DNA of 64,000 nt from Bacteroidales bacterium (GTDB lineage: Bacteria > Bacteroidota > Bacteroidia > Bacteroidales > UBA932): the NCBI GenBank assembly GCA_017630215.1, contig JAGBVR010000010.1, forward strand, positions 124,001-188,000. Reading direction: 5' to 3'. This document shows positions 7,516 through 17,724 of the stretch, piece after piece. Position 1 is the stretch's first letter. Each line of letters opens with the position of its first letter. The notes under the pieces were generated by a model that did not search any database, had not been told where the DNA came from, and was given only the letters and a program-made list of their open reading frames with translations. The position numbers and the translations under genes are program-made.

Positions 7516-8709
7516 TTATTCTACATATAGGAGAAGTCCTTTGAGGTACTCCCCTTCTGGATGATAAATATTTACAGAATGGTCGCAAGGCTGATTCAGA
7601 CGATCAAGTATCCTGACACTTCGGCCAGCCTGAGCTGCTGCAGAGAAAACAGCCAGAGCGAAAGACTCCTTATCCACTACCTGCGAGCAGCTGTATGTGA
7701 AGACAAATCCACCTGGAGCTACCTTGGAGATAGCTGCTGCATTAAGCCTCTGGTATGCTCTGAGAGCATTTTTCAGTGATCCACGATGCTTGGCAAACGC
7801 TGGCGGATCCACGATCATGAGATCATACTTATCCTCTGGAACGATCTTCAGATAATCGATGGCATCACAACATAAGCTAGTATGCAGAGAAGGGTCGAAT
7901 CCATTCAATGCAACATTCCTGTCTACCATCATCATTGCTTTCTTTGAGCTATCTACCGAGTCTACATGAAGAGCTCCTGAAGCTAATGCATAGATTGAGA
8001 AGCCGCCAGTATAACAGAAGAGATTCAACACGTTACGTCCTTTAGAAAGGCTTCCGACCAACGCTCTGTTTTCCCTCTGATCAAGGAAGAATCCTGTCTT
8101 CTGCCCCTCTGTCCAGTTAACGATGAATTTGTGTCCGTTTTCAAGTACCACCTGCTCATCATCCGAAAATCCTTCCTTCTTGTACATATAGCCGTCTACA
8201 AGCTCCAGACCCGCTTTGAATGGAGCAGTTCCTGAACTCTTATCATACACGGCCTTAAGATCGTCACCATAGACTTTCTTCAGTCCTTCGGTGATCTGTT
8301 TTTTCGCACGGAACATTCCTACAGAATGAGCCTGCATCACACAGACACCACCGTAATAATCAATGATAAGGCCAGGCAGATTATCGCCTTCTCCATGAAC
8401 GAGGCGGTAACAATCCGTCTCAGCAGCTCCATGAAGACCGCATCCCACCCTGACTGCAAGAGCTTTAGAAAGCATGATTTCCCAATAATCAGGGCTTAAG
8501 GCACTGTCATCAAAACTGAGAACACGCACTGCGATTGACCCTATCTGATAATGTCCATATGCCATGAACGAACCATCGGATGCATATACAGACACTATAT
8601 CTCCCTCTGAGGGATTGCCCTGGACTTCGGCTATAGCTCCGGAAAACACCCAAGGATGAAACCTGCGCAGAGATTCTTCCCTGCCTCTTTTCAATATAAT
8701 CTTGATCAT
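7516..8709 (-). CDS. rlmI: Class I SAM-dependent rRNA methyltransferase, RlmI family
   Basis: Predicted to methylate C5 of a cytosine in 23S rRNA (E. coli RlmI modifies C1962). Seen: an N-terminal PUA-like domain (about 1-80, with LRRFHPWVFSGAI), FFLDQRENR, the SAM-binding segment VLNLFCYTGGFSIYA, and MIVDPPAFAKH, the catalytic DPP loop, then FTYSCSQVV. The length, 397 aa, matches the family. The ATG overlaps the stop of the upstream exonuclease as ATGA, so the two are translationally coupled. Confidence 0.92.
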   Translation of the reverse strand: MIKIILKRGREESLRRFHPWVFSGAIAEVQGNPSEGDIVSVYASDGSFMAYGHYQIGSIAVRVLSFDDSALSPDYWEIMLSKALAVRVGCGLHGAAETDCYRLVHGEGDNLPGLIIDYYGGVCVMQAHSVGMFRAKKQITEGLKKVYGDDLKAVYDKSSGTAPFKAGLELVDGYMYKKEGFSDDEQVVLENGHKFIVNWTEGQKTGFFLDQRENRALVGSLSKGRNVLNLFCYTGGFSIYALASGALHVDSVDSSKKAMMMVDRNVALNGFDPSLHTSLCCDAIDYLKIVPEDKYDLMIVDPPAFAKHRGSLKNALRAYQRLNAAAISKVAPGGFVFTYSCSQVVDKESFALAVFSAAAQAGRSVRILDRLNQPCDHSVNIYHPEGEYLKGLLLYVE

Positions 8710-9317
8710 AGTTTTTCTTCTGTAATTAAAGGATTCTTCTCTGACTTCATCAGCTTGAGATACATCTCACGACATACCCACGCATCCGTTGCCGCATATT
8801 TGCACTGAGATTCGGAAAGAGTTTCAGCCTCCCAGTTGGAAAGCTGCTGAGTCTTGGAAATCCTGAAACCGAGGATGATAGCAGTCATCTTCTTGACACT
8901 TTTATCCCTTATTCCATATTCCCATACAATTTTCTGAAGATCGACAAAAGCTCCCGGTTCGAATTCCCTTAGCTTCTGAAGCCCCCGTATATCATCATGG
9001 ATAGCCGCACCGACCTTTATAATCCGCTCATCTGCCAAAAGATTGCACAGACGCCTGTGCATTCCCATATCCTTGATTCTGAATAAATACGCCTTTTCCG
9101 GACCGGAAAGCTGAAGCAAGGCCACACCGTATCTAGGCTGGCCCGGTCCGAAGCATGGACGTGTCTCCGTATCAAATCCGATGACCTTCTGAGAGCGCAG
9201 GTAAGCAATAGCTCTATTGAACTCAGCACCGACACTATCTATCACAAATATCTTTCCCGGAAAGGAAGCATATTCCAGTTTCTCCAGTATTTCGGGAGTT
9301 ATACTTTCAATATACAT
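8706..9317 (-). CDS. 3'-5' exonuclease, RNase D / DnaQ-like fold
   Basis: A stand-alone DEDDy-type exonuclease domain of 203 aa. Motif I is FDTETRP (Asp and Glu metal ligands), motif II lies around AAIHDDIRGL, and motif III is YAATDAWVC (Tyr and Asp). It has no HRDC domain, unlike full RNase D, so whether it acts on RNA or DNA is open. I use the ATG at 9317; a GTG two codons upstream is also in frame. Overlaps rlmI by 4 bp. Confidence 0.88.
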   Translation of the reverse strand: MYIESITPEILEKLEYASFPGKIFVIDSVGAEFNRAIAYLRSQKVIGFDTETRPCFGPGQPRYGVALLQLSGPEKAYLFRIKDMGMHRRLCNLLADERIIKVGAAIHDDIRGLQKLREFEPGAFVDLQKIVWEYGIRDKSVKKMTAIILGFRISKTQQLSNWEAETLSESQCKYAATDAWVCREMYLKLMKSEKNPLITEEKL

Positions 9318-9347
9318 AATCACAAATAATTCATTGAGAGTCAGGCA

Positions 9348-11525
9348 TTAAAAGAATAGCAACTCTCTATACTTCGGCAATGGCCACATCTCATTGTCAA
9401 TGAGCATTTCCAAATTATCCGCACTCTCTCTGACCCTCTCCATCATATCTTTCACCTCACGAGAATACATTTTAGCTCTCTGCGCGATATTGTCGATTCT
9501 GTTTGCTTTTTTCCTCGCCTCCACCAATAGTTCCACATCAGACGACATATTGTTTATATACATGGATATAGCCTTGAGGGCTTCCATTTCAGCCCTGCAA
9601 TAAGACAGATAATCATCACCAAAAATATTCTTTAGTCCCCTGATATTTTCCACCAATATATTCTTATATCGAACTGCAGCCGGAATGACCTGACTCAGAC
9701 ACATATCACCAATTATACGTGCCTCGATCTGAAGCTTCTTCACATAGGTTTCGTTCAATATCTCGAAACGCGCCTGCACCTCATTGGGAGCCAGCACATC
9801 GACTTTCTGGAACATTTCCACCGTAGCCGGCTCATTGAAAACCTCATATGCATCAGGAACATTCTCGACAGCTCTTAGTCCACGAGCCTTTGCCTCTTCC
9901 TCCCACTCTTTGCTATACCCGTTCCCTTCAAACATAATATCCTTCGACTCGGTTATGAAGCGACGTACGACCGCCAGAACAGCGGAAGAACGTTCTTCTC
10001 CGGCAGCCTCCAACGCATCGACATAAGAGCGGAACTCCCTAAGACTCTCAGCTACAATGGAATTAACCACACAAACTGCAGTAGCCACATTCTGAGATGA
10101 ACCTACGGCACGGAACTCGAAACGATTACCTGTGAATGCAAACGGCGACGTCCTGTTACGGTCTGTATTGTCCGGAAAGATCTCGGGTATCGAATTCACA
10201 ATCTTTATCGATTCCTGTTTAGACTCAACGGACTCCTTGACATCTTTCATATTCATAATGGCCTGAAAGACTCCATAAAGAGTTGACCCTGAGAACACCG
10301 ACATAACTGCAGGTGGAGCCTCATTGCCACCAAGACGATATGAATTGCTCAAGGTAGCTACAGAAGCCATAAGAAGCAGATGATGCCTATGGACAGCTCT
10401 GAGTACTGAAGCATAGAAAGACAGGAACTGCAGGTTCTTGGTCGGAGTTTTTCCCGGTGAAAGAAGATTCACTCCGGTATCAGTCGTGATAGACCAGTTG
10501 CAATGCTTTCCCGAACCATTTACCCCGTCAAAAGGCTTTTCATGGAAAATAACCTTCAGATGATGCTTCTCAGCTACTTTCTGCATGATTATCATCAGCA
10601 TCATATTCTGGTCGATGGCTTTTGTAGCTTCGCAGAACACTGGAGCACACTCGAACTGATTAGGTGCCACCTCGTTATGCCTTGTCTGCAGAAGAATTCC
10701 CAGCTTATAAGCCTCAGTCTCGAAATCTTTCATGAACGAACTCACCCGGGAAGGAATAGCACCAAAATAATGATCTTCAAGCTGCTGATCCTTGGCAGAA
10801 GTATGGCCGATCACAGTCCTTCCGGTCATCATAAGGTCTGGTCGTGCATTATAAAGTGACTCATCTACGAGGAAATACTCCTGCTCGACACCGAGATTAA
10901 CCTTGACCGACTTTATGTTCTCATCGAAAAGGTTGGCCACAGCCACCGCAGCTTCACTGAGAGCATGAAGAGATTTCAGATTCGGAGCCTTAGTATCCAG
11001 AGCTTCACCTGTGTAAGAAACGAAAACAGATGGAATACAAAGAGTTCCGTCCATAATGAACACTGGAGAAGATGGGTCCCAGGCAGAGTAGCCTCGAGCC
11101 TCGAAGGTATTACGCAAACCGCCGTTGGGAAAGCTGGATGCATCAGGCTCCTGCTGCACGAGAGCACTGCCGTTGAATTTTTCAAACGCCTTGCCATCCT
11201 TTACGGAAATGAAAGCCTCGTGCTTCTCAGCAGTCGAATCCGTAAGCGGCTGAAACAGATGAGTATAATGCGTCGCGCCCATTTCGGTCGCCCATGCCTT
11301 CATTCCAGAAGCAATCTCATTGGAAACACTTCTGTCCAGTTTCGCACCAAATTTGGCAGATGCCAGAACTGCCTCATAAGCCTGCTGGGACATATACCCT
11401 CTCATTTTATCCAGATCAAGGACATTACGTCCGAAATAGCTTGAAACAGGTCCTTCCTCAGCATAGAATCGACTGCCGCTGTGCAGCGCCGCTTCATCTA
11501 AAGCTTTTTGTCTGAATGTCGCCAT
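9348..11525 (-). CDS. glnN: Type III glutamine synthetase
   Basis: Makes glutamine from glutamate, ammonia and ATP; the central step of ammonium assimilation. The 725-aa length is typical of GSIII (GSI is about 470). Seen: FMDGTLCIPSVFVSYTGE, EQEYFLVD (metal-binding Glu), HNEVAPNQFE, the HCNWS segment with the GSGKH motif, NRTSPFAFTGNRFEFRAVGS near the active site, and a helical C-terminal region. It stands alone, divergent from the aminotransferase, with the -7 box TATCTTTG on the minus strand at 11557-11550. Confidence 0.96.
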   Translation of the reverse strand: MATFRQKALDEAALHSGSRFYAEEGPVSSYFGRNVLDLDKMRGYMSQQAYEAVLASAKFGAKLDRSVSNEIASGMKAWATEMGATHYTHLFQPLTDSTAEKHEAFISVKDGKAFEKFNGSALVQQEPDASSFPNGGLRNTFEARGYSAWDPSSPVFIMDGTLCIPSVFVSYTGEALDTKAPNLKSLHALSEAAVAVANLFDENIKSVKVNLGVEQEYFLVDESLYNARPDLMMTGRTVIGHTSAKDQQLEDHYFGAIPSRVSSFMKDFETEAYKLGILLQTRHNEVAPNQFECAPVFCEATKAIDQNMMLMIIMQKVAEKHHLKVIFHEKPFDGVNGSGKHCNWSITTDTGVNLLSPGKTPTKNLQFLSFYASVLRAVHRHHLLLMASVATLSNSYRLGGNEAPPAVMSVFSGSTLYGVFQAIMNMKDVKESVESKQESIKIVNSIPEIFPDNTDRNRTSPFAFTGNRFEFRAVGSSQNVATAVCVVNSIVAESLREFRSYVDALEAAGEERSSAVLAVVRRFITESKDIMFEGNGYSKEWEEEAKARGLRAVENVPDAYEVFNEPATVEMFQKVDVLAPNEVQARFEILNETYVKKLQIEARIIGDMCLSQVIPAAVRYKNILVENIRGLKNIFGDDYLSYCRAEMEALKAISMYINNMSSDVELLVEARKKANRIDNIAQRAKMYSREVKDMMERVRESADNLEMLIDNEMWPLPKYRELLFF

Positions 11526-11549
11526 AATACTTCTCTATAATACAAACTG

Positions 11550-11557
11550 CAAAGATA
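11550..11557 (-). promoter_or_regulatory. Bacteroidota -7 box TATCTTTG for glnN
   Basis: Minus-strand TATCTTTG, 25 bp upstream of the glnN ATG. A TTTAG sits near the expected -33 position instead of TTG. Confidence 0.55.
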
Positions 11558-11567
11558 ATAAAATGAA

Positions 11568-11597
11568 TTGAGAGTTCTCTAAAAATACTTATCTTTG
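11568..11597 (+). promoter_or_regulatory. Bacteroidota promoter for the aminotransferase gene
   Basis: TTG at 11568-11570, a 19-bp spacer, and TATCTTTG at 11590-11597. This fits the Bacteroidota consensus and lies 27 bp ahead of the ATG at 11625. It is back to back with the glnN promoter. Confidence 0.75.
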
Positions 11598-11624
11598 CAT
11601 CACGAAAACGAAGAAATATAAAAT

Positions 11625-12827
11625 ATGGCTAAAATCTCAGAAAAGGCGGTGCAGATGCCTGCATCGGCAATCAGAAAACTAGTACCATTCGCAGATGCCG
11701 CAAAGAAACAGGGTACAAAAGTATATCATCTCAATCTTGGCCAGCCCGACATTAAATCCCCGGCTTGCGCCCTTGACGCTGTGAGAAATTTCTCTCAAGA
11801 AAATGTATCATACTCCCACTCTGCTGGACTCATGGACCTTCGCAAAGGGCTTGTAGAAAAGTACTATGGCAAAATCGGCATCAACATTACAGTTGACGAG
11901 CTCATCGTAACCGTAGCTGGAAGTGAAAGTGTTAATCTTGCCCTCGAAATCACATGTAATCCTGGTGATGAGGTAATCGTCCTGGAACCTTTCTACACAA
12001 ACTACAACACATTCGCCTTCATGAACGGTCTGACCCTCAAGGCAATACCCACCGATATAAGAAACGGTTTCCAGATTCCTCCTATCGAAGAATTCGAAAA
12101 AGCTATTACAGAGAAGACCAAGGCTATACTGGTCTGCAATCCAGGTAATCCTACCGGTACCCAGTATTCCAAGGAAAGTATGCTTGCTCTCGGAGAAATT
12201 GCTCGCAAGCACGATCTGTTCCTACTTTCCGATGAGGTTTACCGAGAGTTCTGCTATACAGACGAACCTCATTTCTCAGCCATGAACATCCCCGGATTAG
12301 AGCAGAATGTCGTACTTATTGACTCTGTATCAAAGAGATACAATCTCTGTGGTGCACGCGTAGGCTGCATTGTTTCACACAACAAGGATGTAATGGCAGC
12401 AGCAATGAAATTTGCCCAGGCGCGTCTCTGCCCTCCGGTTCTAGGTCAGCTCGCTTCAATAGGAGCACTTGACACACCGGATGAATACTTCGATGCCGTC
12501 AAGGAGGAATACATAAAGAGAAGAGACTTTATGATCGAAGGCTTGAATAAGATAGAAGGAGTATTCACTCCGCTTCCAATGGGAGCGTTCTATACTATCG
12601 CAGAGCTTCCGGTAGACGACACCGAGTCATTTGCAAAGTGGATGCTCGAGAGTTTCAGAATCAATAACGAGACCACAATGGTTACTCCTGCTGCCTCATT
12701 CTACAAGACTCCCGGCAAAGGAAAGAACCACGCACGCATAGCTTATGTTCTGGAAGTGGATGAGATGAAGAAGGCACTTCATATCTTGGAAGAAGGTCTG
12801 AAAGCATATCCGGGCAGGACAATTTAA
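11625..12827 (+). CDS. PLP-dependent class I aminotransferase (aspartate aminotransferase family)
   Basis: 400 residues. Fold-type I aminotransferase marks are all visible: NLGQPDIKSP, ETVE-region equivalents, CNPGNPTGTQYS (substrate and PLP site), LSDEVYREF, and DSVSKRYNLCGARVG with the PLP lysine at Lys237. Aspartate or a related amino acid is the likely donor; the exact substrate cannot be read from sequence. It is a single gene ending in a strong two-way terminator, and it sits opposite glnN, so both serve nitrogen metabolism. Confidence 0.9.
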   Translation: MAKISEKAVQMPASAIRKLVPFADAAKKQGTKVYHLNLGQPDIKSPACALDAVRNFSQENVSYSHSAGLMDLRKGLVEKYYGKIGINITVDELIVTVAGSESVNLALEITCNPGDEVIVLEPFYTNYNTFAFMNGLTLKAIPTDIRNGFQIPPIEEFEKAITEKTKAILVCNPGNPTGTQYSKESMLALGEIARKHDLFLLSDEVYREFCYTDEPHFSAMNIPGLEQNVVLIDSVSKRYNLCGARVGCIVSHNKDVMAAAMKFAQARLCPPVLGQLASIGALDTPDEYFDAVKEEYIKRRDFMIEGLNKIEGVFTPLPMGAFYTIAELPVDDTESFAKWMLESFRINNETTMVTPAASFYKTPGKGKNHARIAYVLEVDEMKKALHILEEGLKAYPGRTI

Positions 12828-12858
12828 GCTGCAATCCAGATAAATAAGCGACAAAAAC

Positions 12859-12901
12859 AATAGAACAAAAATGTTATCAATATTAACATTTTTGTTCTAT
12901 T
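12859..12901. terminator. Bidirectional terminator between convergent genes
   Basis: A perfect 18-bp inverted repeat (arms 12859-12876 and 12884-12901, loop TCAATAT). It lies between the aminotransferase and the convergent hydrolase and overlaps the stop codon of the latter. The A/T-rich arms supply the U-run on both strands. Confidence 0.85.
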
Positions 12902-13532
12902 ATTTTATATCCAACACTTTACAAATAAGGGGGAGAACCTTATCATAAATATGCTCTTCTTCGGTAAAATGAGTACCTTTATACGTCTCATAGCTGTTTC
13001 CAAAGTGTTTTTTCCATGTTCTGACACTTACGATACCGGTCCTGCGATAATGATCCTTCGTACCAAAGAAGGCAAAAAAGAATTCATCATTACCAGAACG
13101 AGAGGAGTTGGCAAGGGCTGCTTTCCCGTGGTTCAGATACTTTGCAAGATGATCATATGTGAAATGAAGTTTTTGCCGGTCTCCTTCTCTGGGCTTGTAT
13201 ATTCTATCAAGCAGAAGTGTAACTCCCGGTATCAATGTGAGCCAGCATAAACGTCCGAGAATAAATGGAGCATTCAAAGCAGGAGATATCAGAATATGGG
13301 GCACATCCTTTATCCTTATTGCATGAACAGCTCCCATTGATTCACCAATTACCAATGAAGGCTCAAGCTCCTTCACCCATCCACCTATTTGAACAGAAGC
13401 AATCTCCGGATCAAAATCATAGGTCCTCACGATGACATTGACACCTTTCCCATATAGGGCATCACGTAGAATACCAGGAATACGGGAATCCCCGCCTCCG
13501 CCCATTCCATGTATGTAAAGTACATTTATCAT
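12900..13532 (-). CDS. Alpha/beta hydrolase, function unknown
   Basis: 210 residues from the ATG at 13532 (an in-frame TTG lies 9 bp upstream). Seen: YIHGMGGGGDS, an oxyanion-hole type HG, and VIGESMGAVHA, the nucleophile elbow GxSxG with the catalytic Ser. A C-terminal His in GTHF is a candidate for the third triad member. The nearest general type is the YqiA/RBBP9-like small esterases. There is no signal peptide, so it should be cytoplasmic. Substrate unknown. Confidence 0.72.
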   Translation of the reverse strand: MINVLYIHGMGGGGDSRIPGILRDALYGKGVNVIVRTYDFDPEIASVQIGGWVKELEPSLVIGESMGAVHAIRIKDVPHILISPALNAPFILGRLCWLTLIPGVTLLLDRIYKPREGDRQKLHFTYDHLAKYLNHGKAALANSSRSGNDEFFFAFFGTKDHYRRTGIVSVRTWKKHFGNSYETYKGTHFTEEEHIYDKVLPLICKVLDIK

Positions 13533-13533
13533 A

Positions 13534-13564
13534 TTGTGCAAATATAGTTATTTTTATATCTTTG
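13534..13564 (+). promoter_or_regulatory. Bacteroidota promoter for the C1 peptidase gene
   Basis: TTG at 13534-13536, a 20-bp spacer, and TATCTTTG at 13557-13564, 37 bp before the ATG at 13602. Confidence 0.72.
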
Positions 13565-13601
13565 CATGATATGATGAATTTACTATTTAAACACTGATAT
13601 T

Positions 13602-14786
13602 ATGAACATTAAAACAATCCTTTCTGCTGCAGCTTGCGGACTTATCGCAATCTCGGCATCAGCTCAGGCGCCTAAGGCTCCGGAGTATGAATTCACTACA
13701 GTCAAGGAGAATCCCGTAACATCTATCAAGAACCAGTACCGCTCCGGTACATGCTGGTGCTACTCTGCCCTCTCATTCATCGAATCAGAAATCCTCAGAA
13801 CCAAGGGACAGGAAGTGGATCTTTCAGAAATGTTCGTAGTAGGAAGATCATACCACGACAGAGCTGTTAAATATGTAAGAGTGGACGGCCACCTGAACTT
13901 TGCTGCCGGCAGTTCTTTCGGTGATGTTCTCCATGTAATTGACGACTATGGCATCATCCCTCAGGATGTTTATTCAGGATTCAATTATGGTACTGAGATG
14001 CCAGAGCAGAGCGAGCTCGATGCTGTCCTCAAGGGATATGTAAACGCAGCCCGCACCAACCCTAACGGAAAGCTTACAACCGCTTGGATCAACGGTCTCG
14101 ACGGTATTCTCGATGCATATTTCGGAGAGGCTCCAGAGACATTCACAGTAAACGGTGCGGAATATACTCCTGAATCATATAGAGATTACCTTGGCATCAA
14201 CTATGACGACTATGTGAACATCACATCTTTCACTCACCATCCATTCTACGAGCCTTTCATCATCGAGGTTTGCGACAACTGGAGATGGGACTCAGCATAC
14301 AACCTTCCTATGGATGAAATGATGGAAGTTATGTACAACGCCATTGACAAGGGATATACAATTGCTTGGGGATCAGACGTAAGCGAGAAGGGCTTTACAC
14401 GCGACGGACTTGCCGTAATGCCTGTACAGGAGAAGAAGATTGCCGCTGGTTCTGATCAGGAGCGCTGGGTAGGAAAGGCAGCCGAGCAGCCAGAGCCGGA
14501 GGTAAAGGCAGAACTTCCACAGGAGATGCAGATTACTCAGGAGATGCGTCAGGAAGGCTATGACCGCAAGACCACTACAGACGACCACGGAATGCATATC
14601 TACGGTGTAGCTAAGGACCAGAACGGCACACAGTACTTCATGGTAAAGAACTCATGGGGCGAGACTGGCAAATACAAGGGTGTATGGTATGCTTCTGATG
14701 CATTCGTAAGATACAAGACCCTCAATATCGTTGTCCACAAGGACGCACTTCCAAAGCATATCGCTAAGAAGCTCGGCATCAAATAA
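13602..14786 (+). CDS. Exported C1-family cysteine peptidase (bleomycin hydrolase / PepC-like)
   Basis: 394 residues. Signal peptide of about 21 residues (ending SASAQ). Catalytic Gln and Cys are in NQYRSGTCWCYSALS, His in DDHGMHIYGVA, and Asn in MVKNSWGE. The C-terminal end matches the aminopeptidase C/bleomycin hydrolase branch of papain enzymes rather than secreted virulence-type C10 or C11 proteases. The signal peptide is the odd feature, as classical PepC is cytoplasmic; here it probably trims peptides in the periplasm. pssA follows 6 bp downstream. Confidence 0.88.
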   Translation: MNIKTILSAAACGLIAISASAQAPKAPEYEFTTVKENPVTSIKNQYRSGTCWCYSALSFIESEILRTKGQEVDLSEMFVVGRSYHDRAVKYVRVDGHLNFAAGSSFGDVLHVIDDYGIIPQDVYSGFNYGTEMPEQSELDAVLKGYVNAARTNPNGKLTTAWINGLDGILDAYFGEAPETFTVNGAEYTPESYRDYLGINYDDYVNITSFTHHPFYEPFIIEVCDNWRWDSAYNLPMDEMMEVMYNAIDKGYTIAWGSDVSEKGFTRDGLAVMPVQEKKIAAGSDQERWVGKAAEQPEPEVKAELPQEMQITQEMRQEGYDRKTTTDDHGMHIYGVAKDQNGTQYFMVKNSWGETGKYKGVWYASDAFVRYKTLNIVVHKDALPKHIAKKLGIK

Positions 14787-14792
14787 TCTGCT

Positions 14793-15521
14793 ATGAAGCT
14801 TTTCAAGCATATACCCAATACTATCACATCCATGAACCTCCTCTGCGGGGCTCTGGGTGTGATTTTCACATTCCGCGGTGCACTGGACATCGCGTTCTAC
14901 CTGATGCTTGCCGCCGCTGTCTGCGATTTCTTCGACGGTTTCTCAGCAAGACTTCTGAAAGCATACTCTGCAGTCGGAAAGGAATTGGACTCACTTGCAG
15001 ACAACATCAGTTTCGGCCTTCTTCCGGCAATGATGTTTCATAGAAGACTTATCGAAGGCGGAGTGACAGGTTTTGTGTCATATATTCCTCTGATAATCTG
15101 CATTTTCGCTGCAATAAGACTGGCAAAGTTCAATGTAGATGAGAGACAGAGCGAGAATTTCCTCGGACTCGCCACACCGGCCTGCGCCCTTTGGTGCGGT
15201 TCACTCATCTTCGCCGCTGACCACGGAGTGATGTCATTTGCAAACATGCTTCACGACACCCAGCTTATCCCTGTAGCATCTGTCGTTCTTGCCCTCCTTA
15301 TGATAAGTGAAATTCCTATGTTCTCATTGAAATATAAGAAAGGGTCAGCATACAACAGAGTAAGACTGTATTTCCTTATAATGGTAGCAGCAGTAACTGT
15401 TGCCACATTGATTCTCAAGATCAATTGGTCATACATCGTATTCCTATCGCTTACCTGCTACATTCTCTTCAATATCCTTTTAGCTTTGTTCTCACTGAGA
15501 ATAGTCAGAAAAGAAAAGTAA
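14793..15521 (+). CDS. pssA: CDP-diacylglycerol-serine O-phosphatidyltransferase
   Basis: Makes phosphatidylserine, the precursor of phosphatidylethanolamine. The CDP-alcohol phosphotransferase signature DG-x2-AR-x8-G-x3-D-x3-D is complete in the segment starting FFDGFSARLLKAYSAVGKEL. About six to eight membrane helices are predicted across the 242 residues, as usual. It starts 6 bp after the peptidase gene, so it is co-transcribed with it, although no functional link is evident. Confidence 0.92.
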   Translation: MKLFKHIPNTITSMNLLCGALGVIFTFRGALDIAFYLMLAAAVCDFFDGFSARLLKAYSAVGKELDSLADNISFGLLPAMMFHRRLIEGGVTGFVSYIPLIICIFAAIRLAKFNVDERQSENFLGLATPACALWCGSLIFAADHGVMSFANMLHDTQLIPVASVVLALLMISEIPMFSLKYKKGSAYNRVRLYFLIMVAAVTVATLILKINWSYIVFLSLTCYILFNILLALFSLRIVRKEK

Positions 15522-15538
15522 GGAACAGCCATATAAGA

Positions 15539-15576
15539 AAATCCGCCTGCAGGCATCATTGCTTACAGGCGGATTT
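15539..15576. terminator. Bidirectional terminator between pssA and rubrerythrin
   Basis: 11-bp arms AAATCCGCCTG and its complement around a 16-base loop, between convergent genes, with T-rich flanks on the plus side. Confidence 0.75.
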
Positions 15577-15593
15577 ATTTAATATCAAGACTA

Positions 15594-16136
15594 TTAATAG
15601 TTAGTCGGATGAATCATGAAGTAGCTCTTTGCATGCTTGCATACAGGGCAGATTTCCGGAGCTTTCTTGCCAACCACGATATGACCGCAGTTAGAGCACT
15701 CCCACATCATATCCTCGTCACGTGAGAAAACGAGTCCGCCTTCAACGTTTGCAAGAAGCTGACGATAACGCTCCTCGTGCATCTTCTCGATAGCAGCAAC
15801 CTTCTCGAAAAGCACTGCGATCTCCTCAAATCCTTCCTCGCGAGCCTCTACTGCAAAACCTGCATACATATCAGTCCATTCATAGTTCTCACCCTCAGCT
15901 GCATCAAGAAGATTAGCAGCAGTATCAGGCATCTCACCACCGTGAAGAAGCTTGAACCAGATCTTAGCGTGCTCCTTCTCATTGTTAGCTGTTTCTTCGA
16001 AAAGCTTTCCAATCTGAACATATCCATCCTTCTTAGCCTTTGAAGCATAATATGTGTACTTATTGCGTGCCATTGACTCGCCCGCAAATGCAGTCTGAAG
16101 GTTAGCTTCAGTCTTTGTTCCTTTCAAATCTTTCAT
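15594..16136 (-). CDS. rbr: Rubrerythrin
   Basis: A non-haem di-iron peroxidase that protects anaerobes from hydrogen peroxide. Seen: a four-helix bundle with the iron-ligand motifs [10 protein letters not shown] and [10 protein letters not shown], then a C-terminal rubredoxin-like domain (about 145-180) with CSNCGH and CPVCKH, four Cys for the Fe site. The 180-aa length is standard. It is a single gene ahead of nhaC on the same strand, with the usual electron donors encoded elsewhere. Confidence 0.95.
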   Translation of the reverse strand: MKDLKGTKTEANLQTAFAGESMARNKYTYYASKAKKDGYVQIGKLFEETANNEKEHAKIWFKLLHGGEMPDTAANLLDAAEGENYEWTDMYAGFAVEAREEGFEEIAVLFEKVAAIEKMHEERYRQLLANVEGGLVFSRDEDMMWECSNCGHIVVGKKAPEICPVCKHAKSYFMIHPTNY

Positions 16137-16189
16137 AATTATTAAATTTATTGGGTTTATTCCAAATTTCGCTCCACAAAAATAATAAA

Positions 16190-17653
16190 CTATTTGGATT
16201 TACGAACAATCTTGTAGCCAATTGCAGCAATAAAAATCGACATCAGAGGCGACAACAGATTGAAGAAACAATATGGCAGATACTCGAGAGTTGCGACTTT
16301 GAGCACAGTTGCCTGCGTCATACCACATGAATTCCATGGAATCAATACGGAAACCACTGTAGCAGAGTCCTCCACTGAACGACTGAGAAGCTTATTCTCA
16401 TATCCCCTGCTTTTATAGAGATCTTTATACAGACTGCTGGTAAGGATAATTGAAAGATATTGGTCTCCGGTGACCATATTGGCAAAGATTCCCGTTCCCA
16501 CAGTCGAAGCCACCATTGTCACGCGACGTCTGATAAACCTGGTCAGCATCTCGGTAAGACTCTGAAGCATTCCGCTACCGACAAGCGTGCCTCCGAAGGT
16601 ACCTGCAGCGATAATCAGGAAAACGGTACCGAGCATTCCAGTCATTCCCCTTGTTGCAACAAGATCGTTCAATGCAAGATTTCCGGTTTCAATAGCTGTG
16701 CTGCCGTAGTATGAAATGAACAATCCCTTGAATCCTTCCAGGAACGACAGACCGACGGTAAGATCGGGCATTCCATCATTCGCTACCGCACCAATGATAT
16801 GAGGCTGAAAGAATAAGGCGGTGATGCCGGCAATAAATGCTGCAATAAACAATGTCACGATTGCAGAGACTTTCTTGATAATCAAAAGAGCCGTAACTAC
16901 CGGAACAAGAAGAAGCCAGGGTGAAATATTGAAGGAATTCTTCAGATCATTGGATATATCCGCCACCTGTGCTGCAGAAGGAGCTTCATGAAGTAAACTT
17001 ACAATCAAGAAAATGACAAGAGTAACGAGAAATGATGGTATTGTTGTCACCATCATAAAGCGGATATGTGTAAACAATGGTGTACCTGCAGTAGAAGAGG
17101 CAAGAACTGTCGTATCAGAAAGCGGCGAAACCTTGTCACCGAAATATGCCCCTGAAATGATAGCACCGGCAATCCATCCTGGCTCATATCCTTGGGCTGT
17201 TCCAATTCCGACCAATGCGACACCGACTGTTGCAATTGTAGTCCATGAACTTCCTGTCATTACTGCAATCAATGCAGAAATTATACATGTAGCAAAGAGG
17301 AATATCTCCGGTATGATCACCTCCATACCATAAAAAATCATTGTAGGAACCACGCCGCTGATCATCCATGAACCGGAAACCGCTCCGATAAGAAGCAGGA
17401 TAAGGATGGATGTACCGACAGCTGTTATATTGTCCAGGATTGACTTCTCGAAAACGCGCCATGGAATCTTATAGAAAATCAGCGATATAGCGACAACAAC
17501 AGCAGCTCCGAACATAAGGGCGACCTGGCTTCCGCCATCAAGAGCACTGGTACCGAAGACCTTGATGACCAAGGCTAAAACGGCCACAAGAACAACAAAT
17601 GGAATAAGGGAAACTACCCAAGAGGGTCTTTCTCCCGGTCTGAAAATCTTCAT
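16190..17653 (-). CDS. nhaC: Na+/H+ antiporter, NhaC family
   Basis: 487 residues with about 12 hydrophobic helices. Family segments are visible: [33 protein letters not shown] (the conserved SPLSDTT), TGDQYLSI and [11 protein letters not shown]. It exchanges cytoplasmic Na+ for H+ at the inner membrane and helps pH and sodium balance. It starts with [12 protein letters not shown]; on the minus strand the -7 box TAATTTTG (17686-17679) lies 26 bp upstream of the start. Confidence 0.92.
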   Translation of the reverse strand: MKIFRPGERPSWVVSLIPFVVLVAVLALVIKVFGTSALDGGSQVALMFGAAVVVAISLIFYKIPWRVFEKSILDNITAVGTSILILLLIGAVSGSWMISGVVPTMIFYGMEVIIPEIFLFATCIISALIAVMTGSSWTTIATVGVALVGIGTAQGYEPGWIAGAIISGAYFGDKVSPLSDTTVLASSTAGTPLFTHIRFMMVTTIPSFLVTLVIFLIVSLLHEAPSAAQVADISNDLKNSFNISPWLLLVPVVTALLIIKKVSAIVTLFIAAFIAGITALFFQPHIIGAVANDGMPDLTVGLSFLEGFKGLFISYYGSTAIETGNLALNDLVATRGMTGMLGTVFLIIAAGTFGGTLVGSGMLQSLTEMLTRFIRRRVTMVASTVGTGIFANMVTGDQYLSIILTSSLYKDLYKSRGYENKLLSRSVEDSATVVSVLIPWNSCGMTQATVLKVATLEYLPYCFFNLLSPLMSIFIAAIGYKIVRKSK

Positions 17654-17708
17654 AATACACTACTACTAAAAACGGTCGCAAAATTAGCAAATAATGGTGT
17701 AAATACCT

Positions 17709-17716
17709 TATTTTTG
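17709..17716 (+). promoter_or_regulatory. Bacteroidota -7 box TATTTTTG for the GH25 gene
   Basis: TATTTTTG ends 8 bp before the ATG at 17725, so the mRNA would be leaderless or nearly so. A TTAG rather than TTG lies about 22 bp upstream. Confidence 0.55.
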
Positions 17717-17724
17717 CAAAACTT